Source: Actinomycetes bacterium (lineage in GTDB: Bacteria > Actinomycetota > Acidimicrobiia > Acidimicrobiales > Palsa-688). Taken from it: a stretch of 6,996 nt of DNA. The translations under genes were made by a program, and so were the position numbers. The notes under the pieces were generated by a model, which did not search any database, was not told the origin of the DNA, and worked only from the letters and a program-made list of their open reading frames with translations. The number at the start of each line of letters is the position of its first letter. Position 1 is the stretch's first letter. Below, in pieces: positions 1 to 5,721 of the stretch. The stretch lies in assembly GCA_021811865.1 (NCBI GenBank), contig JAKAQB010000127.1, forward strand, positions 1-6,996, written 5' to 3'.

Positions 1-157
1 GGCTCATACTGCTCCCGACGCTTGGCGGCGACACCTGGCCTTGTTACTCGACGGATTCCGTGCCGATGCGGCTCACCCCCTTCTTGTGGAACCGATGCCG
101 CCTTTCCCGACCGCGACGATGTCGGACCTTGCAACCAGCACCGAGATTGGAGAGTGA
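1..157 (+). CDS. TetR/AcrR-family regulator, C-terminal end only (5' end outside window)
   Basis: An open frame enters from the left edge (first full codon at base 2) and stops at TGA 155-157, giving about 51 residues. It begins AHTAPDAWRRHLALLLDGF and continues RADAAHPLLVEPMP. A tryptophan, arginine pair, leucine-rich helix and DG-F/L-RA element followed by a proline-rich tail is what I recall for the last helix of actinobacterial TetR regulators; this is recall, not an alignment. The DNA-binding helix-turn-helix would lie outside the window, so the ligand and operator cannot be judged. The stop is one base before the probable start of the reductase-like gene, suggesting that the two are co-transcribed and that the reductase is a target or partner. 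A random open frame of this length is possible in GC-rich DNA, but the amphipathic composition and the tight junction argue for a real gene. Confidence 0.55.
   Translation, partial: AHTAPDAWRRHLALLLDGFRADAAHPLLVEPMPPFPTATMSDLATSTEIGE
149..154 (+). promoter_or_regulatory. Ribosome binding site for the TTG start at 159
   Basis: GGAGAG at 149-154, within the last codons of the upstream regulator, lies four bases before TTG 159. It favours this start over the in-frame ATG at 60, which would overlap the regulator by nearly 100 bases and add a tail unlike the family. A second candidate, GGGAAAGG (185-192) before GTG 198, would give a 179-residue protein starting just before the MSLDGF motif. Confidence 0.45.
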
Positions 158-158
158 G

Positions 159-737
159 TTGGCAACCAGCAGAAGAAGCAACCTGGGAAAGGTCGTTGTG
201 CACCGGACGATGTCGCTCGACGGGTTCATCGCAGGCGTTGACGATGCGATGGATTGGATCTTCGACTACGTGGTTGCCGACGGGGTTCCCGAGATGATCG
301 CTGCTACTGGAGCGATTCTCGCCGGTCGGCGAACCTATGAAGTAGGAAGGCGTGATGCTGGCAAGGAGACCGGCGAGGCGTATGGCGGCGCCTGGTCGGG
401 CCCGCAATACGTCCTGACGCACGATCCACCCGAGAACGCGCCGAACGCCGACGTTGTGTTCCTGACCGGCGACATTCGCGAAGCCGTTGACGTTGCCCTC
501 CGGGCCGCTGGCGGCAAGAACCTCGAGATCTTCGGGGGCGAGGTCGCCAGCCAATGCCTGAGACTCGGTCTGGTCGATGAACTACTCGTCCACATCGTTC
601 CCGTTCTGCTGGGCGATGGCATCCGCTTGTTCACCTCGACAGGTGGAACCCACATCGATCTGGAGACGCGCGGGACCGCGCAGTCGGGATCGGTCACCAC
701 CATTCGTTGTCGCGTCGCAAGTCTCATTGTGAGCTAG
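159..737 (+). CDS. Dihydrofolate reductase family protein (RibD C-terminal fold)
   Basis: With the TTG start the protein has 192 residues, the usual size for stand-alone members of this family. Diagnostic parts are an N-terminal strand followed by MSLDGFIAG (residues 18-26), the GRRTYE-type segment after ILA, FGGEVA (125-130), and HIVPVLLGDGIRLF (145-158). Together these outline the NADPH-binding Rossmann-like fold shared by DHFR and the RibD reductase domain. No deaminase domain is attached, so this is not a complete riboflavin enzyme. Members are cytosolic and mostly of unknown substrate, so folate reduction should not be assumed. The gene begins one base after the stop of a TetR-type regulator, so the pair is probably one transcript. 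An alternative start at GTG 198 is possible. No clear terminator is seen after the TAG at 735-737. Confidence 0.85.
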   Translation: MATSRRSNLGKVVVHRTMSLDGFIAGVDDAMDWIFDYVVADGVPEMIAATGAILAGRRTYEVGRRDAGKETGEAYGGAWSGPQYVLTHDPPENAPNADVVFLTGDIREAVDVALRAAGGKNLEIFGGEVASQCLRLGLVDELLVHIVPVLLGDGIRLFTSTGGTHIDLETRGTAQSGSVTTIRCRVASLIVS

Positions 738-834
738 CCCACGTTTCGTTTTCATCGTCCCTGTTGAGTTCGGGCGGTTTGGTGGGCCGGCGACAACTCG
801 AGCACGACCGGTGAGGCGTCCTTGGATGTAAGCC

Positions 835-855
835 TGCCACGGTACTTGCCACGGT
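835..855 (+). repeat. 21-bp direct repeat, copy 1 (candidate integrase arm site)
   Basis: This copy is two TGCCACGGT boxes at 835-843 and 847-855, joined by ACT. It matches 1032-1052 at 20 of 21 bases. Paired 9-bp boxes repeated on both sides of a tRNA-derived core resemble the arm-type sites bound by the N-terminal domain of tyrosine integrases. The repeat is seen directly; the role is inferred. Confidence 0.75.
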
Positions 856-934
856 TATTCACCAGTCCTGTGCGAGGACGGAGGCTAAGTGAAGTCACGC
901 AAGTGGGACGATCACTAGTGTTTCACTGACTCCT

Positions 935-960
935 GGCACAGTGAGGCACACCTTGGCACA
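935..960 (+). repeat. Three GGCACA boxes at exact 10-bp spacing
   Basis: GGCACA occurs at 935-940, 945-950 and 955-960, one per helical turn, so all three face the same side of the DNA. They end eight bases before the tRNA-Cys fragment. Phased hexamers beside an attachment core are compatible with binding of an excisionase or integrase; that role is inferred. Confidence 0.5.
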
Positions 961-967
961 GGTTGCC

Positions 968-1016
968 GGGGCCTGCAAAGCCCCGTACTCCGGTTCGAAT
1001 CCGGACGCCGCCTCCA
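968..1016 (+). pseudogene. tRNA-Cys(GCA) 3' fragment, probable attachment-site core
   Basis: The 3' two-thirds of a tRNA is intact. The anticodon stem is GGGGC (968-972) with GCCCC (980-984), around the loop CTGCAAA with anticodon GCA at 975-977. A 4-nt variable loop (985-988) follows. The T stem is TCCGG (989-993) with CCGGA (1001-1005), around TTCGAAT. The 3' acceptor strand is CGCCGCC (1006-1012), then U73 and an encoded CCA (1014-1016). U73 and GCA fit tRNA-Cys. The required 5' acceptor strand GGCGGCG and a normal D arm are absent upstream; the best placement leaves three mismatches in the acceptor stem. It is therefore not a working tRNA gene but the displaced 3' part left when an element integrates into a tRNA gene. 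Homology starting at the anticodon stem fits crossover in the anticodon loop. Confidence 0.85.
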
Positions 1017-1030
1017 GGATGGACGAAATG

Positions 1031-1068
1031 CTGCCCCGGTACTTGCCACGGTAGTTTCCCGGGGGCAG
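1031..1068. repeat. Inverted repeat CTGCCCC / GGGGCAG
   Basis: CTGCCCC (1031-1037) is complementary to GGGGCAG (1062-1068), with a 24-base interval holding most of direct-repeat copy 2. No T-run follows the right arm beyond TTT, so it is a weak terminator candidate. It may instead be part of the recombination site. Confidence 0.4.
1032..1052 (+). repeat. 21-bp direct repeat, copy 2 (candidate integrase arm site)
   Basis: TGCCCCGGT (1032-1040) and TGCCACGGT (1044-1052) are joined by ACT, the same arrangement as at 835-855 with a single A-to-C change. The copy begins 16 bases after the CCA of the tRNA fragment, so the two copies bracket the presumed core in the same orientation, 197 bp apart. 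Confidence 0.75.
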
Positions 1069-1078
1069 TTTCCGGTAA

Positions 1079-1252
1079 AACAGGCCCCTTCCGAGGCGCA
1101 GGATCGAAGGTCAGTTCCGGGGTGTTCATTCTGATCTGGGCGGTGTTCAGTTTTCGACCGTCAGCGACAGCCACGCAAGCTACAAGCCGATCGCTGCGAG
1201 CCTCCTCCGCACAATCGAGCCGGACAGTCTGGAAGAGCGGCGCGAGCGTTGA
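1079..1252 (+). pseudogene. Possible 3' remnant of an unidentified gene
   Basis: An open frame follows the in-frame TAA at 1076-1078 and closes at TGA 1250-1252. It has no plausible ATG, GTG or TTG start near its beginning. The last 40 or so residues look protein-like: FSTVSDSHASYKPIAASLL, then RTIEPDSLEERRER, with mostly G or C in third codon positions. I do not recognise the family. It may be the end of a gene cut by recombination at the nearby attachment site, or chance. Confidence 0.22.
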
Positions 1253-1459
1253 CGGGATCCAAAGCTTTCGCACCGCAGAGGTAGGGCGCACCGCAACCGC
1301 TGGGCGAAAGCCATCAAGGGAAACTGCTGACCGCCGACACGGCGGCTGAACAGAGACGGGCAGCAGGGTTTCGGAGTCGAGGGTCGGCGAACTGTTGACG
1401 TCCGGACAGCCGACAAACGATGACGATGCGAAGGTCGTAGTGGACTGCGTCGCGAGCCG

Positions 1460-2413
1460 TCATCGGACGCGAAGCGAGGAGAGGTTGCGGGTGATGCGCA
1501 GGACACCGATGGCGCCCGCCGCGCTGGCGGCCAGCATCACGGCGGCGGTTGCTCCCAGGAGCGGATTGACCGGAGCGCCTCCGGGGTTCGAGTTCAAAAA
1601 AGATGGTGCGTCAGCGGCAATCGCAGCCCACCATGTGGAGGTAGCGGCGAGGATCACCGCCATCGTGGCAGTGACGATCACAGCCAGAGCCGCCTCGGCG
1701 AGAAGCACGGACCGGGAAAAATTGACCTGGCGGGCTGCGATCACGGCCACCAGGGTCCACAGGCCGAGGGTCAGTGCCATCAGGGCCGCCCAGGCAATGA
1801 AAACGGCGCCGTACGAGCCGCTGCCGACGTTTCGCTGCTGACTGTTGAGATGGTGAGCCCACAGTAGGAGAGGAACGGTTGCGCCCACCGTGACGGCGGT
1901 GACCGTCAGCGCCCGCATGATGTGGCCGCGCACGGCAGGCCAGCCGCCGGATCGAAGGAATCGGACGAAGGCGGGCAACGCCACAGCCGTTCCGAGGAGA
2001 ACCGCGAAGCCGCTCACCGCGGCGAGCACCTGTACCAGACCGTAGGCCAGGTCAGCGACGGCGTGGGATGCGGGGGGCAGGTGGCTGTCGATGCCGCCGG
2101 GCAGGGCGTTGTCGAAGTGTTCGGAGAACTTGGCGAAGCTGGAGCCGGCGAGCACAAACCCGGCCCAGCCGACCAGCACCAGCAGCGCGCCGGCTCGTAC
2201 CCGGTCGCTCGGCGGCGCACTGTCACCGGTCAGGCCGGACTGGCGGGCTCGCTCGCGCAGACCCCCGACCAAGAGGGACATGCGTGCTCGCGCCGGCGGC
2301 CGGCCCGATCCGTAGCTGTCCTGCATAAATAGCACGAGTTCTTCGCCGTAGTGGTCCCGCCAGGGCTTCGGATACCACCGCAGCCAGGGGTTGAGCTGGC
2401 GGTTGGGGCTCAT
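1460..2413 (-). CDS. Six-helix membrane protein paired with PadR regulator
   Basis: The product has 317 residues. A soluble N-terminal part (about 1-70) carries the segment RWYPKPWRDHYGEEL (12-26), which resembles the short prefix found in membrane proteins and permeases encoded beside PadR regulators. Six hydrophobic segments follow, near residues 75-95, 121-150, 166-187, 203-228, 237-258 and 285-305. No ATP-binding or catalytic motif is visible, so it is not itself a transporter ATPase. The ATG at 2411-2413 overlaps the TGA of padR (ATGA), so its translation is probably coupled to padR and its level set by the operator at 2773-2802. Proteins of this kind are the usual effectors of two-gene PadR units and are linked in general terms to envelope stress or drug responses. 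The specific role here is unknown. Confidence 0.82.
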   Translation of the reverse strand: MSPNRQLNPWLRWYPKPWRDHYGEELVLFMQDSYGSGRPPARARMSLLVGGLRERARQSGLTGDSAPPSDRVRAGALLVLVGWAGFVLAGSSFAKFSEHFDNALPGGIDSHLPPASHAVADLAYGLVQVLAAVSGFAVLLGTAVALPAFVRFLRSGGWPAVRGHIMRALTVTAVTVGATVPLLLWAHHLNSQQRNVGSGSYGAVFIAWAALMALTLGLWTLVAVIAARQVNFSRSVLLAEAALAVIVTATMAVILAATSTWWAAIAADAPSFLNSNPGGAPVNPLLGATAAVMLAASAAGAIGVLRITRNLSSLRVR

Positions 2414-2760
2414 GCGCCGAGACCGTGGCCGAGCGTGACATTGAGAGCCAAACGGGAGGCGCCGACCCGGGCCAGCTGTTGCATTTCGCTGATCGCCTCG
2501 GCCAGGACTGCCTTGCCTGCGGCTGTGATCCGATAGGGACGGCGGCGGTCGCTGCTGGGCAGAGCCTCGATGAGCCCTCGCTCTTCCAGCCTGGTGATCG
2601 CCCCATACAACGCCCCAGGGCCGAGCGACGCTCCGGCGAAGCTCTCGATGTCCTTGGCCAGAGCATGCCCGTGCTTGGGGCCTTCGGCCAGGCTGGTCAG
2701 AATGAGCAGTGGCGGATCATTGGCCTTACGGGGCCTAGAGGACCCTTCGCGGCGACTCAT
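2410..2760 (-). CDS. PadR-family transcriptional regulator
   Basis: This 116-residue protein has the PadR winged-helix layout. An N-terminal helix (PPLLILTSLAEGPKHGHALA, about 16-35) is followed by the recognition region GPGALYGAITRLEERGLIE, then the wing with RRRPYRITAAGK. A short C-terminal helix (AEAISEMQQLARVGASRL) would serve dimerisation. The length is typical of the short PadR subfamily. PadR proteins are cytosolic dimeric repressors that commonly control themselves and an adjacent membrane protein. Here the TGA overlaps the ATG of the six-helix protein, which fits. The start chosen is ATG 2760: no Shine-Dalgarno sequence precedes it, but a well-placed promoter would start the transcript at this A, so it is probably leaderless. 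The inducing ligand cannot be read from the sequence. Confidence 0.93.
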   Translation of the reverse strand: MSRREGSSRPRKANDPPLLILTSLAEGPKHGHALAKDIESFAGASLGPGALYGAITRLEERGLIEALPSSDRRRPYRITAAGKAVLAEAISEMQQLARVGASRLALNVTLGHGLGA

Positions 2761-2766
2761 AAGTGC

Positions 2767-2795
2767 AAGATACTACGTCTTGCGTAGCTACGCAA
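2767..2795 (-). promoter_or_regulatory. padR promoter, probably leaderless
   Basis: On the minus strand TTGCGT (2795-2790) and TATCTT (2772-2767) are separated by 17 bases, matching sigma-70-type -35 and TANNNT -10 elements. The A of the padR ATG (2760) lies seven bases after the -10. That is normal start-site spacing, so the mRNA would begin at the start codon. An alternative -10, TAGTAT (2775-2770), leaves only a 14-base spacer. Confidence 0.55.
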
Positions 2796-2802
2796 CACGT
2801 AG
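2773..2802. promoter_or_regulatory. 30-bp palindrome, probable PadR operator
   Basis: Arms CTACGTCTTGCGTAG (2773-2787) and CTACGCAACACGTAG (2788-2802) are inverted repeats with 14 of 15 pairs matching. The inner 14 bases, TGCGTAGCTACGCA, are perfectly palindromic. The palindrome contains the -35 and spacer of the padR promoter and abuts its -10, so a bound dimer would exclude RNA polymerase. Autorepression of padR and its membrane partner is inferred. Confidence 0.75.
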
Positions 2803-3250
2803 ATATCGTCGCCGCGATACTGGCAGCCTTCCACCCGCCTCTATCCTTTGGCCCTGCGACTTGCGACGACCTGAGGCTCATGGCGGGATGCGGCAGCCAG
2901 CGGGCGAGACGAATGGTCCTGGGTGGGCCTATCGACGGGTCGGCGCTCAGCCTCTCGGATACCGTCTATCTGGAGAGTGTCCCATATCAGGCGACCATAA
3001 CGTCCCGCGTCCGCTCAGCGCGGGTGTCCTCCAACGCCGGATTGGGGTGCGTTATCGCTGTCGAGGTGTGGCTACTCAGCGCGATCAGGCCGATCGATCG
3101 AGCTGCTGATCCGGGCCGCCCCAGGTTAATCCGAGCCCGCTCCTTTCCGAGCCTGCGCAAGCGTGGAGGAACTCGCCTCCCCATAATCCCCTTCGGTGTA
3201 TGGCTTGTAGCCTCAGTTGGGTGGAGGAGACAGGACGGTCCGTCGACCCG
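2803..3250. other. Intergenic region upstream of the three-gene cassette
   Basis: No gene is supported in these 448 bases; the open frames through them lack family features. The region should hold the promoter of the + strand cassette. Weak candidates are CATAAT (3182-3187), without a matching -35, and a small hairpin GGAGG/CCTCC (3165-3180). Purine-rich GGAGGAG (3223-3229) and AGGACGG (3232-3238) lie before ATG 3251; the second is 12 bases away, at the long end for a ribosome binding site. Confidence 0.45.
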
Positions 3251-3565
3251 ATGGGTGAGCGCGCCTGTAGTCGAGACGCGCGAGCGCTGATCGCGGCATA
3301 TCACGAGGAGCAACTGCAGTTGCTCCTGGAGCGGGTGAGGGAAGGTTTCGACAGGATGGCTGCCGGAGAGATCGACGTGTTCGATCTCGACCAGCTCATC
3401 TACCATTACAAGCGCTCGGCGGCGGAGTTGTGGAAGTTCTGCGGGTCCTCGGGCGGGGCGTGGTTGCGAGCGGCGCAGACGTTGGCCCTCTTGCGCGAGG
3501 AGGGCGATGAGCCGGACTGGTGGGAAGCAGGATCTCCCCGGGGGCGGCGTGGCCGAGAAGACTGA
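3251..3565 (+). CDS. Small helical protein of unknown function, first gene of a three-gene cassette
   Basis: With ATG 3251 the product has 104 residues and begins MGERACSRDARAL. It is largely helical and charged. YHEEQLQLLLERVREGFDRM (17-36) is strongly amphipathic; AAGEIDVFDLDQLIYHYKRS and AAELWKFC follow. The acidic, tryptophan-rich EEGDEPDWWEAGSPR precedes a basic tail. There is no signal peptide or membrane segment. I recall similar small actinobacterial proteins of unknown function, but cannot name a domain. An upstream ATG at 3200 would add 17 residues that do not look conserved. The 3' end overlaps the next gene by 17 bases, so the two are probably made together and may bind one another. 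High GC at third positions and a coherent sequence support a real gene. Confidence 0.8.
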   Translation: MGERACSRDARALIAAYHEEQLQLLLERVREGFDRMAAGEIDVFDLDQLIYHYKRSAAELWKFCGSSGGAWLRAAQTLALLREEGDEPDWWEAGSPRGRRGRED

Positions 3566-4769
3566 CAGCGGCGCGTACCGATGGGCGTTCAAGCCGCGGT
3601 TTCGCCGGCATGCTTTCGGTTGGAGATCCCAGCCTCCGATCCAGCGCATCAAGGAGGCGATGAGCGAAATCAAAATGGTGGCCCGCCGCGACCCGGTGCT
3701 GGCGGGCGAAGGCGCTGTGGTGCTGTTGGAGCGGTTATCGCCAGCGCTGGAGCACGTAGACGGTTCCTCTGGGGCCATTGGCACGGCGGTGAACAACGCG
3801 ATCTCCATTCTCGTGCCGCTGATCGCCACGGCACCCGCAGACGCCAAGACTCGCGAACGTTGGCTGGAGCGGCTTTTTGCGGCTCACGAGGCCGACCGCA
3901 TTCCCTACATCGAGACGCTGACCGACTATTGGGGGGAGTTGTGCGGGTCCCCCGAGGTGGCCTCGGCCTGGGCCGACGACCTGATCGGGATCACACGGAT
4001 GGCCCGCAGCTCCGACCCGAACCTTCGAGGTCATTTCCATGGGACGGCCGCGTGCCTGAGTGCCCTCTACCGCGCCGAGCGCTACCAGGAGATCCTCGAC
4101 ATCCTGGCATCGGAGAGGATGTGGCACTACCGGCGATGGGCCGTAATGGCTCTGGCCGCGATGGGCCGTAAAGCTGAGGCGATCCAGTACGCGGAGTCGT
4201 GCCGCGACTCGTGGACGCCCGACAGGGAGGTCGATGCTGCCTGCGAGGAGATCCTGCTTTCCTCCGGCATGGTCGACGAGGCCTATGCCCGCTATGGACT
4301 GCGGGCCAACCGGGCCGGTACCTATCTGGCGACGTATCGGGCCGTGGCCAAGAAGTACCCCCTCAAGAAGCCCGCGGACGTCCTGGCTGACCTGGTGGCC
4401 ACGACGCCCGGGCAGGAAGCCAAGTGGTTCGCCGCGGCGAAGGAAATCGGCCTGTACGACGAGGCGCTGGCTCTTGCCCAGAGCGGTCCCTGCGATCCGA
4501 GGACGCTCACCCGAGCCGCCCGGGATCTGGCCCAACGCCAACCTGAGTTTGCGGCGGCCGTGGGTCTGCTGGCCCTGGAGAGGCTGGCCCAGGGATACGG
4601 GTACGACATCACCGGCGCCGATGTGTGGGCCGCCTACCAGCACACGATGAAAGCAGCAGAACTCGCTGGCCGATCCGACGAAGTCCGCGACCGGATCAGG
4701 CAACTGGCCGCTGGCGAAGGCTCCGGTGGCTTCGTCGCCAGGGTCCTGGCCGCCGAACTCCACCGTTGA
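3549..4769 (+). CDS. 406-aa alpha-helical repeat-like protein of unknown function
   Basis: The GTG start gives MAEKTDSGAYRW, the beginning I recall for this uncharacterised family. The in-frame ATG at 3507 would add a low-complexity 14-residue tail read from the upstream gene. A basic, aromatic N-terminus (YRWAFKPRFRRHAFGWRSQP, 10-29) leads into paired helices over nearly the whole length. Elements such as RYQEILDILASE (178-189), RKAEAIQYAESC (207-218), GMVDEAYARYGLRANR (240-255), AKWFAAAKEIGLYDEALALA (291-310) and QPEFAAAVGLLALERLAQGY (331-350) resemble TPR/SEL1-like helix pairs, as in scaffold or peptide-binding proteins. No catalytic motif, signal peptide or membrane segment is seen. It overlaps its upstream neighbour by 17 bases and its downstream neighbour by 4. 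No good Shine-Dalgarno sequence precedes GTG, which suggests coupling. A scaffold or adaptor role is inferred only from the fold. Confidence 0.85.
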   Translation: MAEKTDSGAYRWAFKPRFRRHAFGWRSQPPIQRIKEAMSEIKMVARRDPVLAGEGAVVLLERLSPALEHVDGSSGAIGTAVNNAISILVPLIATAPADAKTRERWLERLFAAHEADRIPYIETLTDYWGELCGSPEVASAWADDLIGITRMARSSDPNLRGHFHGTAACLSALYRAERYQEILDILASERMWHYRRWAVMALAAMGRKAEAIQYAESCRDSWTPDREVDAACEEILLSSGMVDEAYARYGLRANRAGTYLATYRAVAKKYPLKKPADVLADLVATTPGQEAKWFAAAKEIGLYDEALALAQSGPCDPRTLTRAARDLAQRQPEFAAAVGLLALERLAQGYGYDITGADVWAAYQHTMKAAELAGRSDEVRDRIRQLAAGEGSGGFVARVLAAELHR

Positions 4770-5632
4770 GACAGCGCGCCATCATCCATGTCGCCGGGCC
4801 CGAAGGAGCAGGCAAGACCATGTTCATCGAGACGGTCTTGCATCGGGTCGACCCGCCGATACTGGTGGCCCGCTGCCGCCGCGGCGACCGGCTCGGCGAA
4901 GCGGAAGAGACCTCACCTCGTACGGAGCCCGAGCTGCGCCGCTACCTCGACGCCGGCGCCGATGGAGTTGCACGGTTCGACTTCCCGGACGGCGCCACCA
5001 GCCGCGACGACTTCTTCATGACCGACCTAATGGCCGAGTACTCCAGGGGCGTCGTTCTCGAAGGAGAGAGCCCGCTTTCCTCTGTCGATCTGGCAGTGTT
5101 CGTCGCCCCTGCGCCCCACCCGCGCGAGCGACTCTTCGTTCGCCGGTCCGCCTCCCGTTCTAATCAGCGCAAGCAAATCACCGACCTCGAGAAGCGGCTC
5201 GACGGCCCGACAGCCGTTGCCGAACTGATGGGACAACTGGTCGGGGAGCCCGTGGCCGCGATGTTGCGGGCTCGCCCCGACCTGATGGAGGCGGTCCGGG
5301 TTGAAATGTTGGAGAAGCTCGGCCAAGTTGGGCACTCTCTGGCGCCTTCGCCAAAGCGGTGGACGATCAGCGAGCGCTACGCCGGCATCGAGCGGGCACA
5401 ACTCGTGATCGTGAATGTCCGCGATGAGGACGAGCGTCGGAGAGCCGACGATCTCCTGTCCGACTTGGTCAAGCTGCGCCAGGACAACGAGATCCTCTCG
5501 GACGTTCTCGGATACCGCAGCAACCGAATCCCCATCACCGCGGTCGCGGCCAACCTTGCCAACCCCGCTGACCCGGGCCTGAAGAAGGCCATCGCCAAGG
5601 TCCGGCGCGTCGTCCAGTCCAGATCCAACTAG
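4766..5632 (+). CDS. P-loop NTPase, SIMIBI/UreG-HypB-like, third gene of the cassette
   Basis: The start chosen is TTG 4766, which overlaps the previous TGA as TTGA and gives 288 residues beginning MRQRAIIHVAGPEGAGKT. Longer forms read the upstream gene out of frame and add an arginine-rich tail. The strand RAIIHVAG and Walker A GPEGAGKT (11-18) sit at the extreme N-terminus. VVLEGESP (96-103) resembles a Walker B strand, followed by DLAVFVAPAP. LVIVNVRDED (213-222) holds NVRD (217-220), in the place of the guanine-specifying NKxD of UreG, HypB and CobW-type GTPases, and ITAVAANLANPAD follows. This order fits a small SIMIBI-class GTPase, but lysine is replaced in NKxD, so nucleotide choice is uncertain. 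No CxxC or histidine-rich metal site is evident, so metallochaperone function is not supported. It probably acts in the cytosol with the two proteins encoded upstream. Confidence 0.82.
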   Translation: MRQRAIIHVAGPEGAGKTMFIETVLHRVDPPILVARCRRGDRLGEAEETSPRTEPELRRYLDAGADGVARFDFPDGATSRDDFFMTDLMAEYSRGVVLEGESPLSSVDLAVFVAPAPHPRERLFVRRSASRSNQRKQITDLEKRLDGPTAVAELMGQLVGEPVAAMLRARPDLMEAVRVEMLEKLGQVGHSLAPSPKRWTISERYAGIERAQLVIVNVRDEDERRRADDLLSDLVKLRQDNEILSDVLGYRSNRIPITAVAANLANPADPGLKKAIAKVRRVVQSRSN

Positions 5633-5661
5633 CTGAGACGCCCGACTGAGAGGAACTGTTC

Positions 5662-5718
5662 GTGCAAGATGAGCGGAGCCGCAAAGACGCAACCCTCAGT
5701 GACAAGACCGCGCGCTAG
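5662..5718 (+). CDS. Possible 18-aa peptide gene
   Basis: GTG 5662 to TAG 5718 encodes MQDERSRKDATLSDKTAR. GAGAGGAA (5648-5655) sits six bases before the GTG, a good ribosome binding site. The peptide is short and charged, with no recognised motif. It may be the broken 5' end of a lost gene following the cassette, or chance. Confidence 0.2.
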   Translation: MQDERSRKDATLSDKTAR

Positions 5719-5721
5719 GTG

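Larger units (their letters stand above)
738..1459. other. Gene-poor recombination scar between two modules
   Basis: These 722 bases hold no intact gene that I can support. They contain the tRNA-Cys fragment, the paired direct repeats, the phased GGCACA boxes, an inverted repeat at 1031-1068 and a possible gene remnant (1079-1252), all listed separately. Open frames on both strands here translate into tRNA-derived or low-complexity peptides. From 1253 to 1459 I see only a weak hairpin (CCGCC/GGCGG, 1331-1345) and no T-run. Both flanking genes end towards this region, so it need not hold promoters. Confidence 0.6.

Noticed and set aside
934..1016. A complete tRNA-Cys gene
   Set aside because: The 3' part is perfect, but the only possible 5' acceptor strand (GGCACAG) has three mismatches against CGCCGCC, and the D arm would need a loop of about 15 bases.
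923..1291. A 122-aa minus-strand protein
   Set aside because: Its C-terminal part is the tRNA fragment read in reverse (GGGVRIRTG-like peptide), an artefact commonly produced by tRNA genes.
1331..1345. Hairpin CCGCC/GGCGG as terminator for the membrane-protein gene
   Set aside because: It lies about 115 bases past the stop, has only five pairs and lacks a T-run on either strand.
963..1349. A 128-aa plus-strand protein
   Set aside because: It starts inside the tRNA fragment region, is rich in Arg, Ser and Pro, and has no family feature.
2763..3290. A 175-aa plus-strand protein across the intergenic region
   Set aside because: It starts beside the padR promoter, has no domain-like features, and ends out of frame inside the small cassette gene.
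2987..3847. A 286-aa minus-strand protein
   Set aside because: It lies mostly antisense to two cassette genes that have better composition and plausible starts.
3735..4763. A 342-aa minus-strand protein
   Set aside because: It is antisense to the helical-repeat gene; its Gly/Arg/Pro-rich sequence is typical of GC-rich shadow frames.
4625..4765. An N-terminal extension of the P-loop protein from ATG 4625
   Set aside because: The extra 47 residues are arginine-rich readings of the upstream gene in another frame; TTG 4766 puts the Walker A strand at the N-terminus as expected.
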